Counted from the stretch's first letter, positions 26,925 to 36,070 are shown. The stretch: DNA of 64,000 nucleotides from Bradyrhizobium sp. ARR65 (GCF_000472385.1 NZ_AWZU01000030.1:31297-95296); one strand, 5' to 3'. Notes: generated by a model not told the origin, from the sequence alone. Numbers and translations are program-made.

Positions 26925-28025
26925 TCAAGCAGCCTGCCGATGATGCGGCAGGCCGACGCGAAGACCGGTTGCCCGATCGAACAGCAATGCCGCCTCCGGC
27001 AGAAAGCGGACAAAGACGGCGTCGTCTGCAGCCCCATGCGGCGCATCGGGCGGCAGCGCTACGAACCATTCCGTCCCATCCGCAAGCCGGAGCAGCAACA
27101 CCGACTTTTCGTGCATCGGCGTGATCGCGAGAATGCGCGCCGGAATGGCATCCTCGCTCGCCGTGCGCGAGAGGGCCAGATCCTCCGGCCGCACGCCCAG
27201 CCAGCATGGCCGATCCGTGGCCGTGCCCCCGTTCGCGCCCAGCCGCACCTTTGCGCCGGCAACCGCGGCGACCAGGGCCCCGTGCTCGTTACATGGCGTG
27301 ACCTCGGCAAGATTGATGCTGGGATCCCCGAACAGGCGCGCCACCGCGACCGAGGCCGGCCGGGAATAGATCTCCTCAGGCGCAGCAATTTGCTCCACGT
27401 GACCGTCCATGAGCACGGCGATACGATCGGCGATCGCCATCGCCTCGCGATAGTCCTGCGTGACATAGAGGACTGAGGCCGCGCCCCGCCGCAAGAGGTT
27501 TGGCAGCTCGAGTCGCATTTCGTAGCGCAGCTTGGCGTCAACGTTGCGCAGCGGATCATCCAGCAGAAGCACCTCCGGATTGCCGATCAGTGCGCGCGCA
27601 AGCGCGGTGCGCTGCTTCTGTCCGTTCGACAGCTCGCGCGGCAGATGCCCAAGCACATGCTCAATCTTCAGCAGCCGGCTGATCGCATCGATCCGCGTGG
27701 CAGCCTCCTTAGCCGTCTTCGCCCGCAAGCCGCTTGCAATGTTGTCGCGCGCGCTCATGTGCGGAAACAGCGCAAAGTTCTGGAATGCCATGCCGACCCC
27801 ACGCCGCTCGGGTGCAGCGCCGACGATCGAGCGGCCACCGACAAGGATGTCGCCCTCGTCCGGCTCGAACATGCCGGCAATCATGCGAAGCAGCACTGTC
27901 TTGCCGCCACCTGACGGACCGAATACCGCGACGATCTCGCCGGGCTCAACGGTGAGCGACACGCCGTCGGCAGAGCTTGCGCCGCCAAACGTTTTGCGAA
28001 CCTGCTTGAGTTCCAGTCGCGCCAT
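26925..28025 (-). CDS. CUT1 sugar ABC transporter ATPase 1 with degenerate catalytic site (module A)
   Basis: 366 residues, MalK/UgpC architecture with C-terminal OB domain. Walker A GPSGGGKT (36-43) and Q82 are normal, but Walker B ends LLLDDP, so the catalytic glutamate is aspartate (D157), and the switch histidine is Q190 (VTQDYREA); the signature is LSNGQ (132-136). The protein should bind but poorly hydrolyse ATP by itself. Together with the other ATPase it would form one strong and one weak composite site. Lies four bases after the permease stop. Confidence 0.88.
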   Translation of the reverse strand: MARLELKQVRKTFGGASSADGVSLTVEPGEIVAVFGPSGGGKTVLLRMIAGMFEPDEGDILVGGRSIVGAAPERRGVGMAFQNFALFPHMSARDNIASGLRAKTAKEAATRIDAISRLLKIEHVLGHLPRELSNGQKQRTALARALIGNPEVLLLDDPLRNVDAKLRYEMRLELPNLLRRGAASVLYVTQDYREAMAIADRIAVLMDGHVEQIAAPEEIYSRPASVAVARLFGDPSINLAEVTPCNEHGALVAAVAGAKVRLGANGGTATDRPCWLGVRPEDLALSRTASEDAIPARILAITPMHEKSVLLLRLADGTEWFVALPPDAPHGAADDAVFVRFLPEAALLFDRATGLRVGLPHHRQAA

Positions 28026-28029
28026 GATG

Positions 28030-28908
28030 TCAGCCCTTCACCGCGCCGAGCGACAGGCCTTCGACCAGATAGCGCTGCGCATAGAGCGCGAGCAGCAAGG
28101 TCGGCATGACAGACAGCACGATCGCCGCGGCGATCTGGCCGTATTGGATGCCGGACGCCGTCACGAAAGCAAGCGCACCCACCGTCACCGGCTGCTTGTC
28201 CGCAGAGGCAAGGATCAGGGCGAAGACGAAATTGTTCCAACAGAAGATGAAGGACAACAGTGCTGCGGCAGCAATGCCGGGGCCGGCCAGCGGCACTGCG
28301 ATATGCGTGAACGCTTCGCGCCAGGAATGCCCTGCGAGCCGGTAGGCGTGCTCGATGTCAGGGCTGATATCTTCAAAATAGCCGCGGACGATCCACAGGA
28401 TCAGCGGCAGCGCGATCAGCTGATAGACCCAGACGATCCCGACATACGTGTCGTTCAAACCGAGCTCCTGGTAATAGAGCGAAAGCGGCAACAGCACGAG
28501 CAACGGCGGCGCAAAGCGGAACGACAGCAGCGTGAACGCGATGGTCTCGCCCAATTTGAATTTGTAGCGGGCAAACGCATAGGCCGCCGGCACGCCGAGC
28601 ACCAGCGCCAGCACCACCGCCAGGCTGGAGAGCACAAAGCTGTTCCACAGATTGTGCATAAAGGAGATCTCGAGATTGCCCGCCGCGGTCCGCAGCTGGC
28701 CCGAGATCAGCGCCTCGTAATTGGCAAGCGTCGGCTCGAACAAGATGCGGGGCGGAATCCGCAGGATCTGCTCGTTGGTCTGAAAGGACATCAACAAGAT
28801 CCAGACGATCGGAAACATGAAAAATACGAGGATGAGCGCCAGCGCGACGCCCCGGAAGATACGGCCTGCAAGACTGCCATGGTCCATCGTCGCATTCCTC
28901 GACGTCAT
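28030..28908 (-). CDS. CUT1 sugar ABC transporter permease 2 (MalG-like; module A)
   Basis: 292-residue inner-membrane permease with six helices. The EAA loop DIEHAYRLAGHSWREAFTHIAVPLAGPG near residue 195-222 is the contact with the ATPase. The ATG at 28908 overlaps the stop of permease 1 (ATGA); an internal ATG at 28887 is less likely. The C-terminus YLVEGLSLGAVKG is the MalG-type ending. Confidence 0.9.
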   Translation of the reverse strand: MTSRNATMDHGSLAGRIFRGVALALILVFFMFPIVWILLMSFQTNEQILRIPPRILFEPTLANYEALISGQLRTAAGNLEISFMHNLWNSFVLSSLAVVLALVLGVPAAYAFARYKFKLGETIAFTLLSFRFAPPLLVLLPLSLYYQELGLNDTYVGIVWVYQLIALPLILWIVRGYFEDISPDIEHAYRLAGHSWREAFTHIAVPLAGPGIAAAALLSFIFCWNNFVFALILASADKQPVTVGALAFVTASGIQYGQIAAAIVLSVMPTLLLALYAQRYLVEGLSLGAVKG

Positions 28909-29837
28909 GCCTGGCGGTGGGCGCGCGCACGCAGCCGCAACCAGTGTTTGATGAAGATGTTGGACAGGATGTTCGTGATGAGCCAAAGGATCATCAACAA
29001 TGCGGCCGAACGGCCGACGTTGGTGTATTGGAAGAACTCCAGATAGGACTGCACCTGAAACACCATCAAGCGGTCCCCGGGGCCGCCTTGCGTCATGGCG
29101 TAGATGATGTCGAACTGCTGGATCGAGTCGAGCAGGCGGAACAACGAGGCCGTGATGATGTACGGGGCCAGCATCGGCAGAGTGATCCGGAAGAACACGA
29201 AGCTCGCAGGCACGCCATCGAGCGCGGCCGCCTCGAACGGCTGGCGCGGCAATGACCGCAGTCCTGCCAGCAGCAGGATCATGATGAACGGTGTGTAGAC
29301 CCAGATGTCGACCAGCACGACCGTAAACAGCGCGGTCGAGGGATCCGACGCCCATTTGAAATCGGTGATACCGAACAGGCCGACCAGATAGGACAGGATG
29401 CCGAATCCCGGATTGGTCATGAGCTTCCACATCAAGGCAGCAATTGCCGGCGCGGTCATCAGCGGCAGCAGCAGTATGATGGAAACGGCATTGTGGAAGC
29501 GGGTCGGCCGTCGCAGCAGAAGTGCGATGGCAAGCCCGAGCAAAAGTTCGAGTGCAACGGTGAGCGCGGTATAGACGAGCGAGATGCGAAGCGTATTCCA
29601 GAAGGCGGGGTCGGACAGAAAATCGATGTAATTGTCGAGGCCGACGAAGCCCCGCAAATACGGCAGGTTCAGCCGGTAGCGCTGCAGCGAGTAGACCGCG
29701 GCGGTCACGAACGGGACCAGAATCGCCACGCAGACCAGCAAGGCGGGCAGGCTCAGCACATAGGGCAGAATACGGCCCCGCGGCTTCGCGGTGCGTCCGG
29801 TCAATACGTTCGTCTGAAGAAGCTGGAGCATGCTCAT
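28905..29837 (-). CDS. CUT1 sugar ABC transporter permease 1 (MalF-like; module A)
   Basis: 310-residue permease with six helices; EAA loop QPFEAAALDGVPASFVFFRITLPMLAP at ~200-226, and YAMTQGGPGDRLMVFQVQSYLEFF, typical of UgpA/MalF-type subunits. Starts at 29837, or two codons later at MLQLLQ. Separated from the binding-protein gene by 106 bases that hold two stem-loops. Confidence 0.9.
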   Translation of the reverse strand: MSMLQLLQTNVLTGRTAKPRGRILPYVLSLPALLVCVAILVPFVTAAVYSLQRYRLNLPYLRGFVGLDNYIDFLSDPAFWNTLRISLVYTALTVALELLLGLAIALLLRRPTRFHNAVSIILLLPLMTAPAIAALMWKLMTNPGFGILSYLVGLFGITDFKWASDPSTALFTVVLVDIWVYTPFIMILLLAGLRSLPRQPFEAAALDGVPASFVFFRITLPMLAPYIITASLFRLLDSIQQFDIIYAMTQGGPGDRLMVFQVQSYLEFFQYTNVGRSAALLMILWLITNILSNIFIKHWLRLRARAHRQA

Positions 29838-29873
29838 GGTAACAACCGATCGAAGCTTAGCTGTCGCGACGCC

Positions 29874-29934
29874 GGCCCGGACGCTGCTGTTATCCGGGCC
29901 GACGGCCTGTCATGGTGCGGAGGAACCCGCACCA
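29874..29934 (-). repeat. Two stem-loops after the module A binding-protein gene
   Basis: GGCCCGGA (29874-29881) pairs perfectly with TCCGGGCC (29893-29900), and TGGTGCGG (29913-29920) with CCGCACCA (29927-29934). The second begins ten bases after the binding-protein stop in the direction of transcription. No U tract follows, so they probably stabilise the upstream message and damp the downstream one rather than fully terminate. Confidence 0.6.
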
Positions 29935-29943
29935 CGGGCTGCA

Positions 29944-31383
29944 TCACCCGAGGCCGGCTTGCTTCAGCTGACGGTTGATGCTTTCGGCGAGTTTGTCGAG
30001 CCCTTCGTCGACGCTGACTTCCTTCGCGACCATCTTTTGCAGCGATGCGGCCCATTCGGTGGTCAGATCGAAGAACAGAGGTTGAGCCGTGAAATAGATC
30101 TTCGCGCCCGGTGAAGAGATATCGTATTGCTCGAGATAGCCGGGATAGGACTTGGCGATCCTGTCGCGGAAATCACTGTCCTTCCACACGGAGGTGCGCA
30201 CCGGGTTGACGAAGTCCATCTTGCGTGCGCCGAACAGATCGTGCTCGGTCGATGCGGCCCATTGCATGAAGAGCCAGGCCGCGTCCTTCTGCTTGGAGAA
30301 ACTCGACATTGCGAGCGACCAGATCCAGACATTGGGCGTCGGCGCTTTCGCCGCCGGATTGGCCGCAAATGGCGCGTAACCCAAATGTCCCCTCTCCTTG
30401 TTCTCGCCGCCGTTCATGAAATAGCCGAGGATGTCGGCATCGAAAATCATGCCGGAGGCGCCGGCGCCGAGATCGGTGCCGACCTGGTACCAGGTGTAGG
30501 TCGACCAGTTCTTGGGGCCGGACTGCTGAATCATCCTGACCCACTTTTCATGGAAGTCTTTCGATGCCTTGGTATTCATGGCGGCTTTCAGCTTGCCGCC
30601 CTCCATCACAAAATCCCTCTGGCCGAAATTCGAATAGGCCGACAGGAAACCGGGATGGATCGTGGCCCAGGAGCGCGAGCCGCGGACGCCGATCCCGTAA
30701 GGCCCGCCTGCATCCTTGGTGATCTTGGCCGCGACCTCGATCATGTCATCCATGTTCTTCGGCGGCTTCACGCCGACCTTGTCGAAGATGGCGCGATTGT
30801 AGGTCACGTTGTTGAGCTCAAAGCCCCACGGAATACACCACTGCTTGGCATTGCCCGAACCCAGCTCGGAACCAGCTTTACCGTCCCATGCCGTCGACGC
30901 GCGCAGGTTCGGCAGCACATCCTCCCAATTGAAAGCCGGATTGGTCTTTGCGGGGTCCTTGATGTAGTGATTGAGATCCTCGATCCAGCCGGCCGGACCG
31001 TAGGTCCAGGTCATGTACGCCCCGGTCATGAAGGCATCGTACTGGTCCGACTTCGAGGACAGAGCGGCCGTCACCTTGTCGAAATAGACGTCTTCGGGGA
31101 AGATGTCATAGGTGACGTTCATCCCGGTCAGGGTCTTGAACGCATCGAGGTCTGCAATCATCGCATCGACATAGGGATGCTTGTTCAAGAGCAGCTTGAT
31201 GCTCTTGCCGCTGTAGACCTTCCAATTGAAATCCGCAGCCATCGCCTGCGAGACCGCGGAGACGAATGCGGCCTTTGCGGCGGCACCCGCAATACCTAGC
31301 TTGGCCGCGCCATCGAGCAGATCGCGGCGGCTGATGCGTTTGGCGGTGTAGGATTCGAACAGATTCTTTTCACGATCGTACAT
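29944..31383 (-). CDS. CUT1 ABC transporter substrate-binding protein, Tat-exported (module A)
   Basis: 479-residue periplasmic solute-binding protein (SBP_bac_1 type). The N-terminus KRISRRDLLDGAAKLGIAG has a twin-arginine motif followed by an Ala-rich hydrophobic stretch, with cleavage likely near AMAAD. Mature sequence features include MNVTYDIFPEDVYFDKVTAAL, MTGAYMTWTYGPAGW and PWGFELNNVTYNRAIFDKVGVKPP, typical of carbohydrate binders. GGGAGGA stands ahead of the ATG. Tat export suggests folding in the cytoplasm before release. Ligand unknown; with the neighbouring kinase a polyol or deoxy sugar is likely. Confidence 0.88.
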   Translation of the reverse strand: MYDREKNLFESYTAKRISRRDLLDGAAKLGIAGAAAKAAFVSAVSQAMAADFNWKVYSGKSIKLLLNKHPYVDAMIADLDAFKTLTGMNVTYDIFPEDVYFDKVTAALSSKSDQYDAFMTGAYMTWTYGPAGWIEDLNHYIKDPAKTNPAFNWEDVLPNLRASTAWDGKAGSELGSGNAKQWCIPWGFELNNVTYNRAIFDKVGVKPPKNMDDMIEVAAKITKDAGGPYGIGVRGSRSWATIHPGFLSAYSNFGQRDFVMEGGKLKAAMNTKASKDFHEKWVRMIQQSGPKNWSTYTWYQVGTDLGAGASGMIFDADILGYFMNGGENKERGHLGYAPFAANPAAKAPTPNVWIWSLAMSSFSKQKDAAWLFMQWAASTEHDLFGARKMDFVNPVRTSVWKDSDFRDRIAKSYPGYLEQYDISSPGAKIYFTAQPLFFDLTTEWAASLQKMVAKEVSVDEGLDKLAESINRQLKQAGLG

Positions 31384-31405
31384 TCAGTCCTCCCTGCTTA
31401 TGCGT

Positions 31406-32416
31406 CTACCTGCCCTTCCGGCTTCTTGCTCTGCCGGATGTCGTCTCCGGCTTTTGCGCAACGAGCGCCTGCGCGGTCGCTTCGTCGATAATAAGTCCGT
31501 GCAGCATGCTGCTACGCAGCACGGCACGCAGTGCTGTCACCTTGGCCAGCCCGCCGGCAATCGCGACAATGCGATGCTTCTTCAGATCGGCCGCGCTCAT
31601 CGAAGTGGCGCGAGCCGACAGGTCGATGTCCAGCATGCGGCCGTCCTCGCTGAAGAAATGCCCAAGCAGGTCGGCGCAGGCGCCTACCCGCTTCAAATCG
31701 ACCACCTCGTCGGGCTTGATCATGCCGCTCGACACCAGAAAGCCGTCGCGGCTGATCTGACCGATCCCGACGAACAGCAGCGAGGCCTTGCGCGCCAGCG
31801 CGAACACTTCGGCGATGCCGTATTGCTGCATGAGGACTGCGCGGTCGGCGACCGAATTCGCAAACACCGGAACCGGCAGCAGATAGGCTTCGGCGCCGGT
31901 CCGCTCGGCCAGCCGATGGATCACATCGAATGGATTGGCAGCAAACTTTCGCGTCAATCCGCCGAGCAGCGAGACGAATTGCACGTCGCGCGCCGGCGTC
32001 TGCGGCAACTGCTCCACCACGGCAGCGAGCGTGCGGCCGTGGCCGACGCCGATAACCTTGTCCTCGCCGCGCTCGAGGATCTGGCGCAGAAAGCTCGCGC
32101 CCTCGAGCGCCAGGGCCTTCAGCGGCAGCTCACCCTCGCCGAGATCAGGCGCAACGCGGCAGAAGGCCAGGCCATAGCGCTGCGCCAGCGTATTCTCCAG
32201 AGCGACGCATTCAGCCACCGGACCTTCGACGAAGACGCGGATCATGCCTTCGCGGCTTGCGCGCGCGATCAAGCGGTGCGCCTTGGTGCTCTGAATATTC
32301 AGCCGGTCCGCGACTTCCGACTGCGTCAGCCCGGCCGCGAAATAGAGCCAGGCCGCCCGCGTCGCAAGCGACGCTTCGCCATCGATCATCGGCAGCCTGT
32401 CGGAAGGTGCAGCCAT
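31406..32416 (-). CDS. SorC-family sugar-binding transcriptional regulator (EryD-like; module A)
   Basis: 336 residues: N-terminal helix-turn-helix AAGLTQSEVADRLNIQSTKAHRLIARA (~28-54) and a C-terminal sugar-phosphate sensor domain with VIGVGHGRTLAAVVEQLP, FVSLLGGLTRK and LLFVGIGQISRDGFLVSSGMI, as in SorC, DeoR(Bs) and EryD. It sits 22 bases before the binding-protein gene and is probably co-transcribed with the module A importer. An inverted repeat 36 bases ahead of its start is a candidate operator. Effector is likely the phosphorylated product of the module A kinase. Confidence 0.87.
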   Translation of the reverse strand: MAAPSDRLPMIDGEASLATRAAWLYFAAGLTQSEVADRLNIQSTKAHRLIARASREGMIRVFVEGPVAECVALENTLAQRYGLAFCRVAPDLGEGELPLKALALEGASFLRQILERGEDKVIGVGHGRTLAAVVEQLPQTPARDVQFVSLLGGLTRKFAANPFDVIHRLAERTGAEAYLLPVPVFANSVADRAVLMQQYGIAEVFALARKASLLFVGIGQISRDGFLVSSGMIKPDEVVDLKRVGACADLLGHFFSEDGRMLDIDLSARATSMSAADLKKHRIVAIAGGLAKVTALRAVLRSSMLHGLIIDEATAQALVAQKPETTSGRARSRKGR

Positions 32417-32451
32417 GCTCGAAAAAGCCCGCTTGCAAATTTCTTCACCTG

Positions 32452-32467
32452 CTGCAAAAAATTGCAG
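32452..32467. promoter_or_regulatory. Inverted repeat, candidate SorC operator
   Basis: CTGCAA-AAAA-TTGCAG is a perfect 6-4-6 dyad; a related TTGCAAATTT lies 12 bases away at 32433-32442. Both are just upstream of the sorC-type start, where autoregulation of the module A operon would act. Confidence 0.42.
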
Positions 32468-32639
32468 AGGCAGTCGGGGTCGTCAAGCCCTTCTTCATGC
32501 TGCAGCGCAATTGTGCCGCAAGCTCTTGATTGGCGTCCGGTGACGTCGGAGCGGTGGCAATCCATGCGAGGCTCGTGGCGCGCGCCAGTTCGGCGCTGCG
32601 TTCTGGTCCGCCATGACCCCTCTTCTCAACCTCGGATGA

Positions 32640-33929
32640 CTAGACGATACCGCCGCCACCGGCCGCAACGGCGGGGCGCTCGGAGGCGACCTTGCGGCGA
32701 TAGCCGCTGGCGCGATAGGCAGCGACGGGATCGATGGCACCGCCCGTATTCAGGCGCGCCATTGCCAAGATCGGCTCGACGTCGGTGCGGTAAGCGGACT
32801 TCAATGTCTGCGTCGCCATCAGCGCGTCATTGGCCTCCTGGTACGCTTCAAGGGCATTCCGGTCGACCAAGAGCGCTTGCGCGTAGGCCCGCTGCACCTC
32901 GATTGCCGACAACATCAGGCTCTCGATCGGATCCGTGACGTTATGGCTCTGGTCGAGCATATGCGCCGGATCGAAGCCCTTTTTCTTGGACTGTTCCGCA
33001 TCGACCAGTTCGTTGAAGACAAGGAACAGCCGGTAAGGATCGATCGAGCCTGCGTCCAGGTCGTCGTCGCCGTACTTCGAATCGTTGAAATGGAAACCGC
33101 CCAGCTTGCCGAACTGAACCAGGCGCGAAACAATCATTTCGATGTTGACGTTCGGCGCGTGATGACCAAGATCGACGAGGCAGTAGGCCTTATCGCCGAG
33201 CTCCTTCGCGATGATGTAGTTCGTCCCCCAATCTTGCACGACCGTCGAATAAAAAGCCGGTTCGTACATTTTGTGTTCGGTGAAGAGACGCCAATCGTCG
33301 GGCAACGCCGCGTAGACGGTCCGGACCGAGTCAAGATAGCGCTCGAACGCTCTTGCGAAATTCACCTGGCCCGGGAAATTCGAGCCGTCCCCGATCCAGA
33401 TGGTCAGCGCCTTGGAGCCGAGCGTCCTGCCGATTTCGATGCATTCAAGATTGTGCTCGACCGCCTGCCGGCGCGTACCGGGATCGGCATGGGAGAGCGA
33501 TCCGAACTTGTAGGAATGCTTCTGATCCTTCGCGTCGGAGAAGGTGTTCGAGTTCATCGCGTCGAACCCAAGGCCGTGACGCGATGCCGCCTGTTTCAAG
33601 CGCTTCGGATCGGCCTTGTCCCAGGGGATGTGTAACGACACCCTTGGCGTGGCGCGGGTCAATTGCTGAATGACAGCGCAATCCTCGATCTTGTCGAAGA
33701 TATCGCGCGGCTCGCCGTCGCCGGGAAAACGGGCGAAGCGCGTTCCCCCCGTTCCGACGCCCCAGGACGGGATCGCCACGCCGAAGGCTTCGAGCTTCTT
33801 CAAAATGGCGTCGATATCGATGGCGCGGCGGTGTAGCTGCTCGCCGAGCGCCGCATAGTCCGTCCGCAGCGCCTTCTCGCGCTCCGCATTGCCTGCGGCA
33901 ACAATATCGTCAGCGATGACATTTTCCAT
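32640..33929 (-). CDS. rhaI: L-rhamnose isomerase (RhaI type)
   Basis: 429-residue TIM-barrel, metal-dependent aldose-ketose isomerase, converting L-rhamnose to L-rhamnulose. The segments SWGVGTGGTRFARFPGDGEP, VSLHIPWDKAD, TIWIGDGSNFPGQ, FTEHKMYEPAFYSTVVQDWG, LVDLGHHAPNVNIE and GGFHFNDSKYGDDDLDAGSID carry the conserved His/Asp/Glu metal ligands and match the Pseudomonas/Rhizobium RhaI form rather than the E. coli RhaA form. GGAGG precedes the ATG. Last gene of module B, 18 bases after the HAD gene. Enzymes of this type also accept L-lyxose, L-mannose and D-allose. Confidence 0.92.
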   Translation of the reverse strand: MENVIADDIVAAGNAEREKALRTDYAALGEQLHRRAIDIDAILKKLEAFGVAIPSWGVGTGGTRFARFPGDGEPRDIFDKIEDCAVIQQLTRATPRVSLHIPWDKADPKRLKQAASRHGLGFDAMNSNTFSDAKDQKHSYKFGSLSHADPGTRRQAVEHNLECIEIGRTLGSKALTIWIGDGSNFPGQVNFARAFERYLDSVRTVYAALPDDWRLFTEHKMYEPAFYSTVVQDWGTNYIIAKELGDKAYCLVDLGHHAPNVNIEMIVSRLVQFGKLGGFHFNDSKYGDDDLDAGSIDPYRLFLVFNELVDAEQSKKKGFDPAHMLDQSHNVTDPIESLMLSAIEVQRAYAQALLVDRNALEAYQEANDALMATQTLKSAYRTDVEPILAMARLNTGGAIDPVAAYRASGYRRKVASERPAVAAGGGGIV

Positions 33930-33947
33930 GCCAGCCTCCGGTATACT

Positions 33948-34796
33948 TCACCAAGTGAAAGCCGGGAGAAAATAGTCCGGTGCCGCGCCATGTCGTCGAA
34001 ACAGCTCGGCCTTTTCAGCACGGGACAGTGTGTCGAGAATGCCGGTGCCGACAAGCACCGTTGGCAGGCCAGCCCTTCGCCCGCCGGCGATGTCATGCTC
34101 GATGCTATCGCCGACACAGGCCGTGCGGATGGCGGGCGGGTGGCCGAGCATCTCTACGGCGATTTGGTAGATCTCCGGAAACGGCTTGCCGATCCTCATC
34201 ACGGGAGCCCCCATCTCGGCATAGACCTCTGCAATCCGTCCCGCGCCGAAGCGCGGCCCGACCTCCGTCAGCATGATCTTGTCGGGATTTGTGCATATGC
34301 ACGTCACGTTGCGCGCAGCCGCTGGTTCCAGCAGCCGGCGGTAGTGATCCATATCGAAACGATCCCCCATGCTGCCGGACAGGAGCACGATATCGGCATC
34401 CGCCCCCGAATCCACGATTTCGAGCGGCAATCCCTCCACCGCAGAACGATCGCCTCCACGCGCCAAGAGGAGGCATTTCAGCGGCTCCGCCCCGCCCCGC
34501 TCCCTTAGCAGCCTGTCGAGCCGTTTCCAGGCAACCTCTCCCGACGACAGGAAATAATCCCAGCTGCCGATCTGGAAGCCGAGCCGCAGCAGCCGCTGCT
34601 CGTTGGGAGCGGACCGGCGTCCGGAATTCGACAGAACCAGGATCGTTTTGCCGGCCCGCTTCAGCATGACGAGCGCGTCAACCGCGCCGGGATAAGGCCG
34701 CATGCCGTCATGCAGCACACCGAATTGGTCCACGATAAAGCAGTCGAACAGGTCGACAAGGTCCTGAATGCCCCGAGATGAGCGGGTATTATGCAT
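33948..34796 (-). CDS. HAD superfamily IIA hydrolase (module B)
   Basis: 282 residues from the ATG at 34796, which overlaps the kinase stop (ATGA). Motif I is FIVDQFGVLHDGMRPYPGA, motif II VLSNSGRR, and the C-terminal GDSIEHDIAGGRRAGLPTVLVGTGI holds motifs III/IV; this is the NagD-like group with an F-G-V-L-H-x-G loop. Such enzymes dephosphorylate sugar phosphates or clear toxic phospho-intermediates, a reasonable task next to a kinase and aldolase. Substrate unknown. Confidence 0.85.
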   Translation of the reverse strand: MHNTRSSRGIQDLVDLFDCFIVDQFGVLHDGMRPYPGAVDALVMLKRAGKTILVLSNSGRRSAPNEQRLLRLGFQIGSWDYFLSSGEVAWKRLDRLLRERGGAEPLKCLLLARGGDRSAVEGLPLEIVDSGADADIVLLSGSMGDRFDMDHYRRLLEPAAARNVTCICTNPDKIMLTEVGPRFGAGRIAEVYAEMGAPVMRIGKPFPEIYQIAVEMLGHPPAIRTACVGDSIEHDIAGGRRAGLPTVLVGTGILDTLSRAEKAELFRRHGAAPDYFLPAFTW

Positions 34797-36070
34797 CAGA
34801 CAATCCCGGCCTCGCGCGCGCCCGCAAGCGCGAGCCGGGCGGCACCGGCCGCGGCCTCTCCCGAGGCTGCGGCCAGGAATGGCACGCCCAGCAGGCGCCG
34901 ACGAATGCTTGTCCAATGCGGATTGGCCGAGCCGCCGCCGACGCTGCGCACGGATTTGAGCTTTGGCGCACCAAACTCCTCGAGGCGTTGATAACCGAGC
35001 TGCTCGATCGCGGCGATGCCTTCGAGCAGGCCCTTGAGAAATTCGCCCTCTTCTGCGGGACGCGGCTCAAGGCGTGGCGGCAGCGATGGATCCATGATCG
35101 GAAATCGCTCGCCTGGCGACAGCAGAGGATAGTAGTCGAGGCCGCTCGGCCGAGACGGATCGATGGTTGCCGACAGGCGCCGCAGACTGTCCGGATCGAA
35201 GAAATGCGCCAACACTTTGCCCCCTGTGTTGGAAGCTCCGCCCGCGAGCCACATGCCGAGGATGTGGTGGCTATAGATGCCAAACTCGGGCGCGAAGATC
35301 GGTGCGCTCGAGAGCAGCTTGAGGGTGAGTGACGAGCCAAGCGCGCTGACGCCGTCGCCAGGCTCGCTTGCACCTGTCGCCAGAAAGGACGCGCAGCCAT
35401 CCGTCGTACCGGCGACGATGCGAACGTCCGATGGCAGCCGGAACTGGTCGGCCGCCGCGGCCTGGATGTTTCCGATCACGGCGCCGGGCGCAAGCACCCT
35501 GGGAAGAAATTCCGGCTTCAGCCCCGTGCCGGCAATCCACCCCGGCCAGCGGCCAGCGACCGGATCGTAGCCGGACTTCAGCGCATTGTTTTCGTCCGTC
35601 ACATCGAAACGGCCCGACAACCTTCCGGCAATCCAGTCCGCCTGATGCAAGAGCTTGGCAACGCCGGGCACGAGCTGAAAAAACAGCATCTTCGCCAAGC
35701 CGGATGTGGGGCCATGTGCTGCGCTCTCCGGCGGCATCAGCGGTGCGATGCGAGCCAGCAGGCCGGCATCCGCGACCTTATCGTTGTACATCAGCGGCGC
35801 AGCCAGCGGCCGGCCCGTCGAGTCGACGGGAAGCACCGTGCCGGACGTGCCGTCGACGGCCATGGCGCGAACCTCGCTGTTGTCGATCGCCTCCATGCAG
35901 CCGCGAATGCTGCGCGCGACAGCCGCCCACCAGATGTCCGGATCGAGATGATTGTCGCCAAAGTCGGACAAGGAGGAAGTCGACTGGGCGACTATCCTGC
36001 TCGTCGCATCCATGGCAACAGCGCGCGCGCCCGACGAGCCGATGTCGATGCCGATGACAACCGCTGACAT
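34796..36070 (-). CDS. FGGY-family kinase, D-ribulokinase-like (module B)
   Basis: 424 residues from the ATG at 36070, overlapping the aldolase stop. Shorter than most FGGY kinases. VVIGIDIGSSGARAVAMD (DxGSSG in place of DxGTT), AVDGTSGTVLPVDSTGRPL, MYNDKVAD, ALGSSLTLKLLS and the C-terminal VGGGSANPHWTSIRRRLLG with GEAAAGAARLA recall the compact plant/cyanobacterial D-ribulokinase/XK-1 group. Being between a RhaD-like aldolase and RhaI, it most simply phosphorylates the ketose made by RhaI. Substrate is inferred from context. Confidence 0.85.
   Translation of the reverse strand: MSAVVIGIDIGSSGARAVAMDATSRIVAQSTSSLSDFGDNHLDPDIWWAAVARSIRGCMEAIDNSEVRAMAVDGTSGTVLPVDSTGRPLAAPLMYNDKVADAGLLARIAPLMPPESAAHGPTSGLAKMLFFQLVPGVAKLLHQADWIAGRLSGRFDVTDENNALKSGYDPVAGRWPGWIAGTGLKPEFLPRVLAPGAVIGNIQAAAADQFRLPSDVRIVAGTTDGCASFLATGASEPGDGVSALGSSLTLKLLSSAPIFAPEFGIYSHHILGMWLAGGASNTGGKVLAHFFDPDSLRRLSATIDPSRPSGLDYYPLLSPGERFPIMDPSLPPRLEPRPAEEGEFLKGLLEGIAAIEQLGYQRLEEFGAPKLKSVRSVGGGSANPHWTSIRRRLLGVPFLAAASGEAAAGAARLALAGAREAGIV

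Noticed and set aside
30127..31299. A 390-aa frame opposite the module A binding-protein gene
   Set aside because: Shadow frame; the minus strand has the Tat signal, ribosome site and family match.
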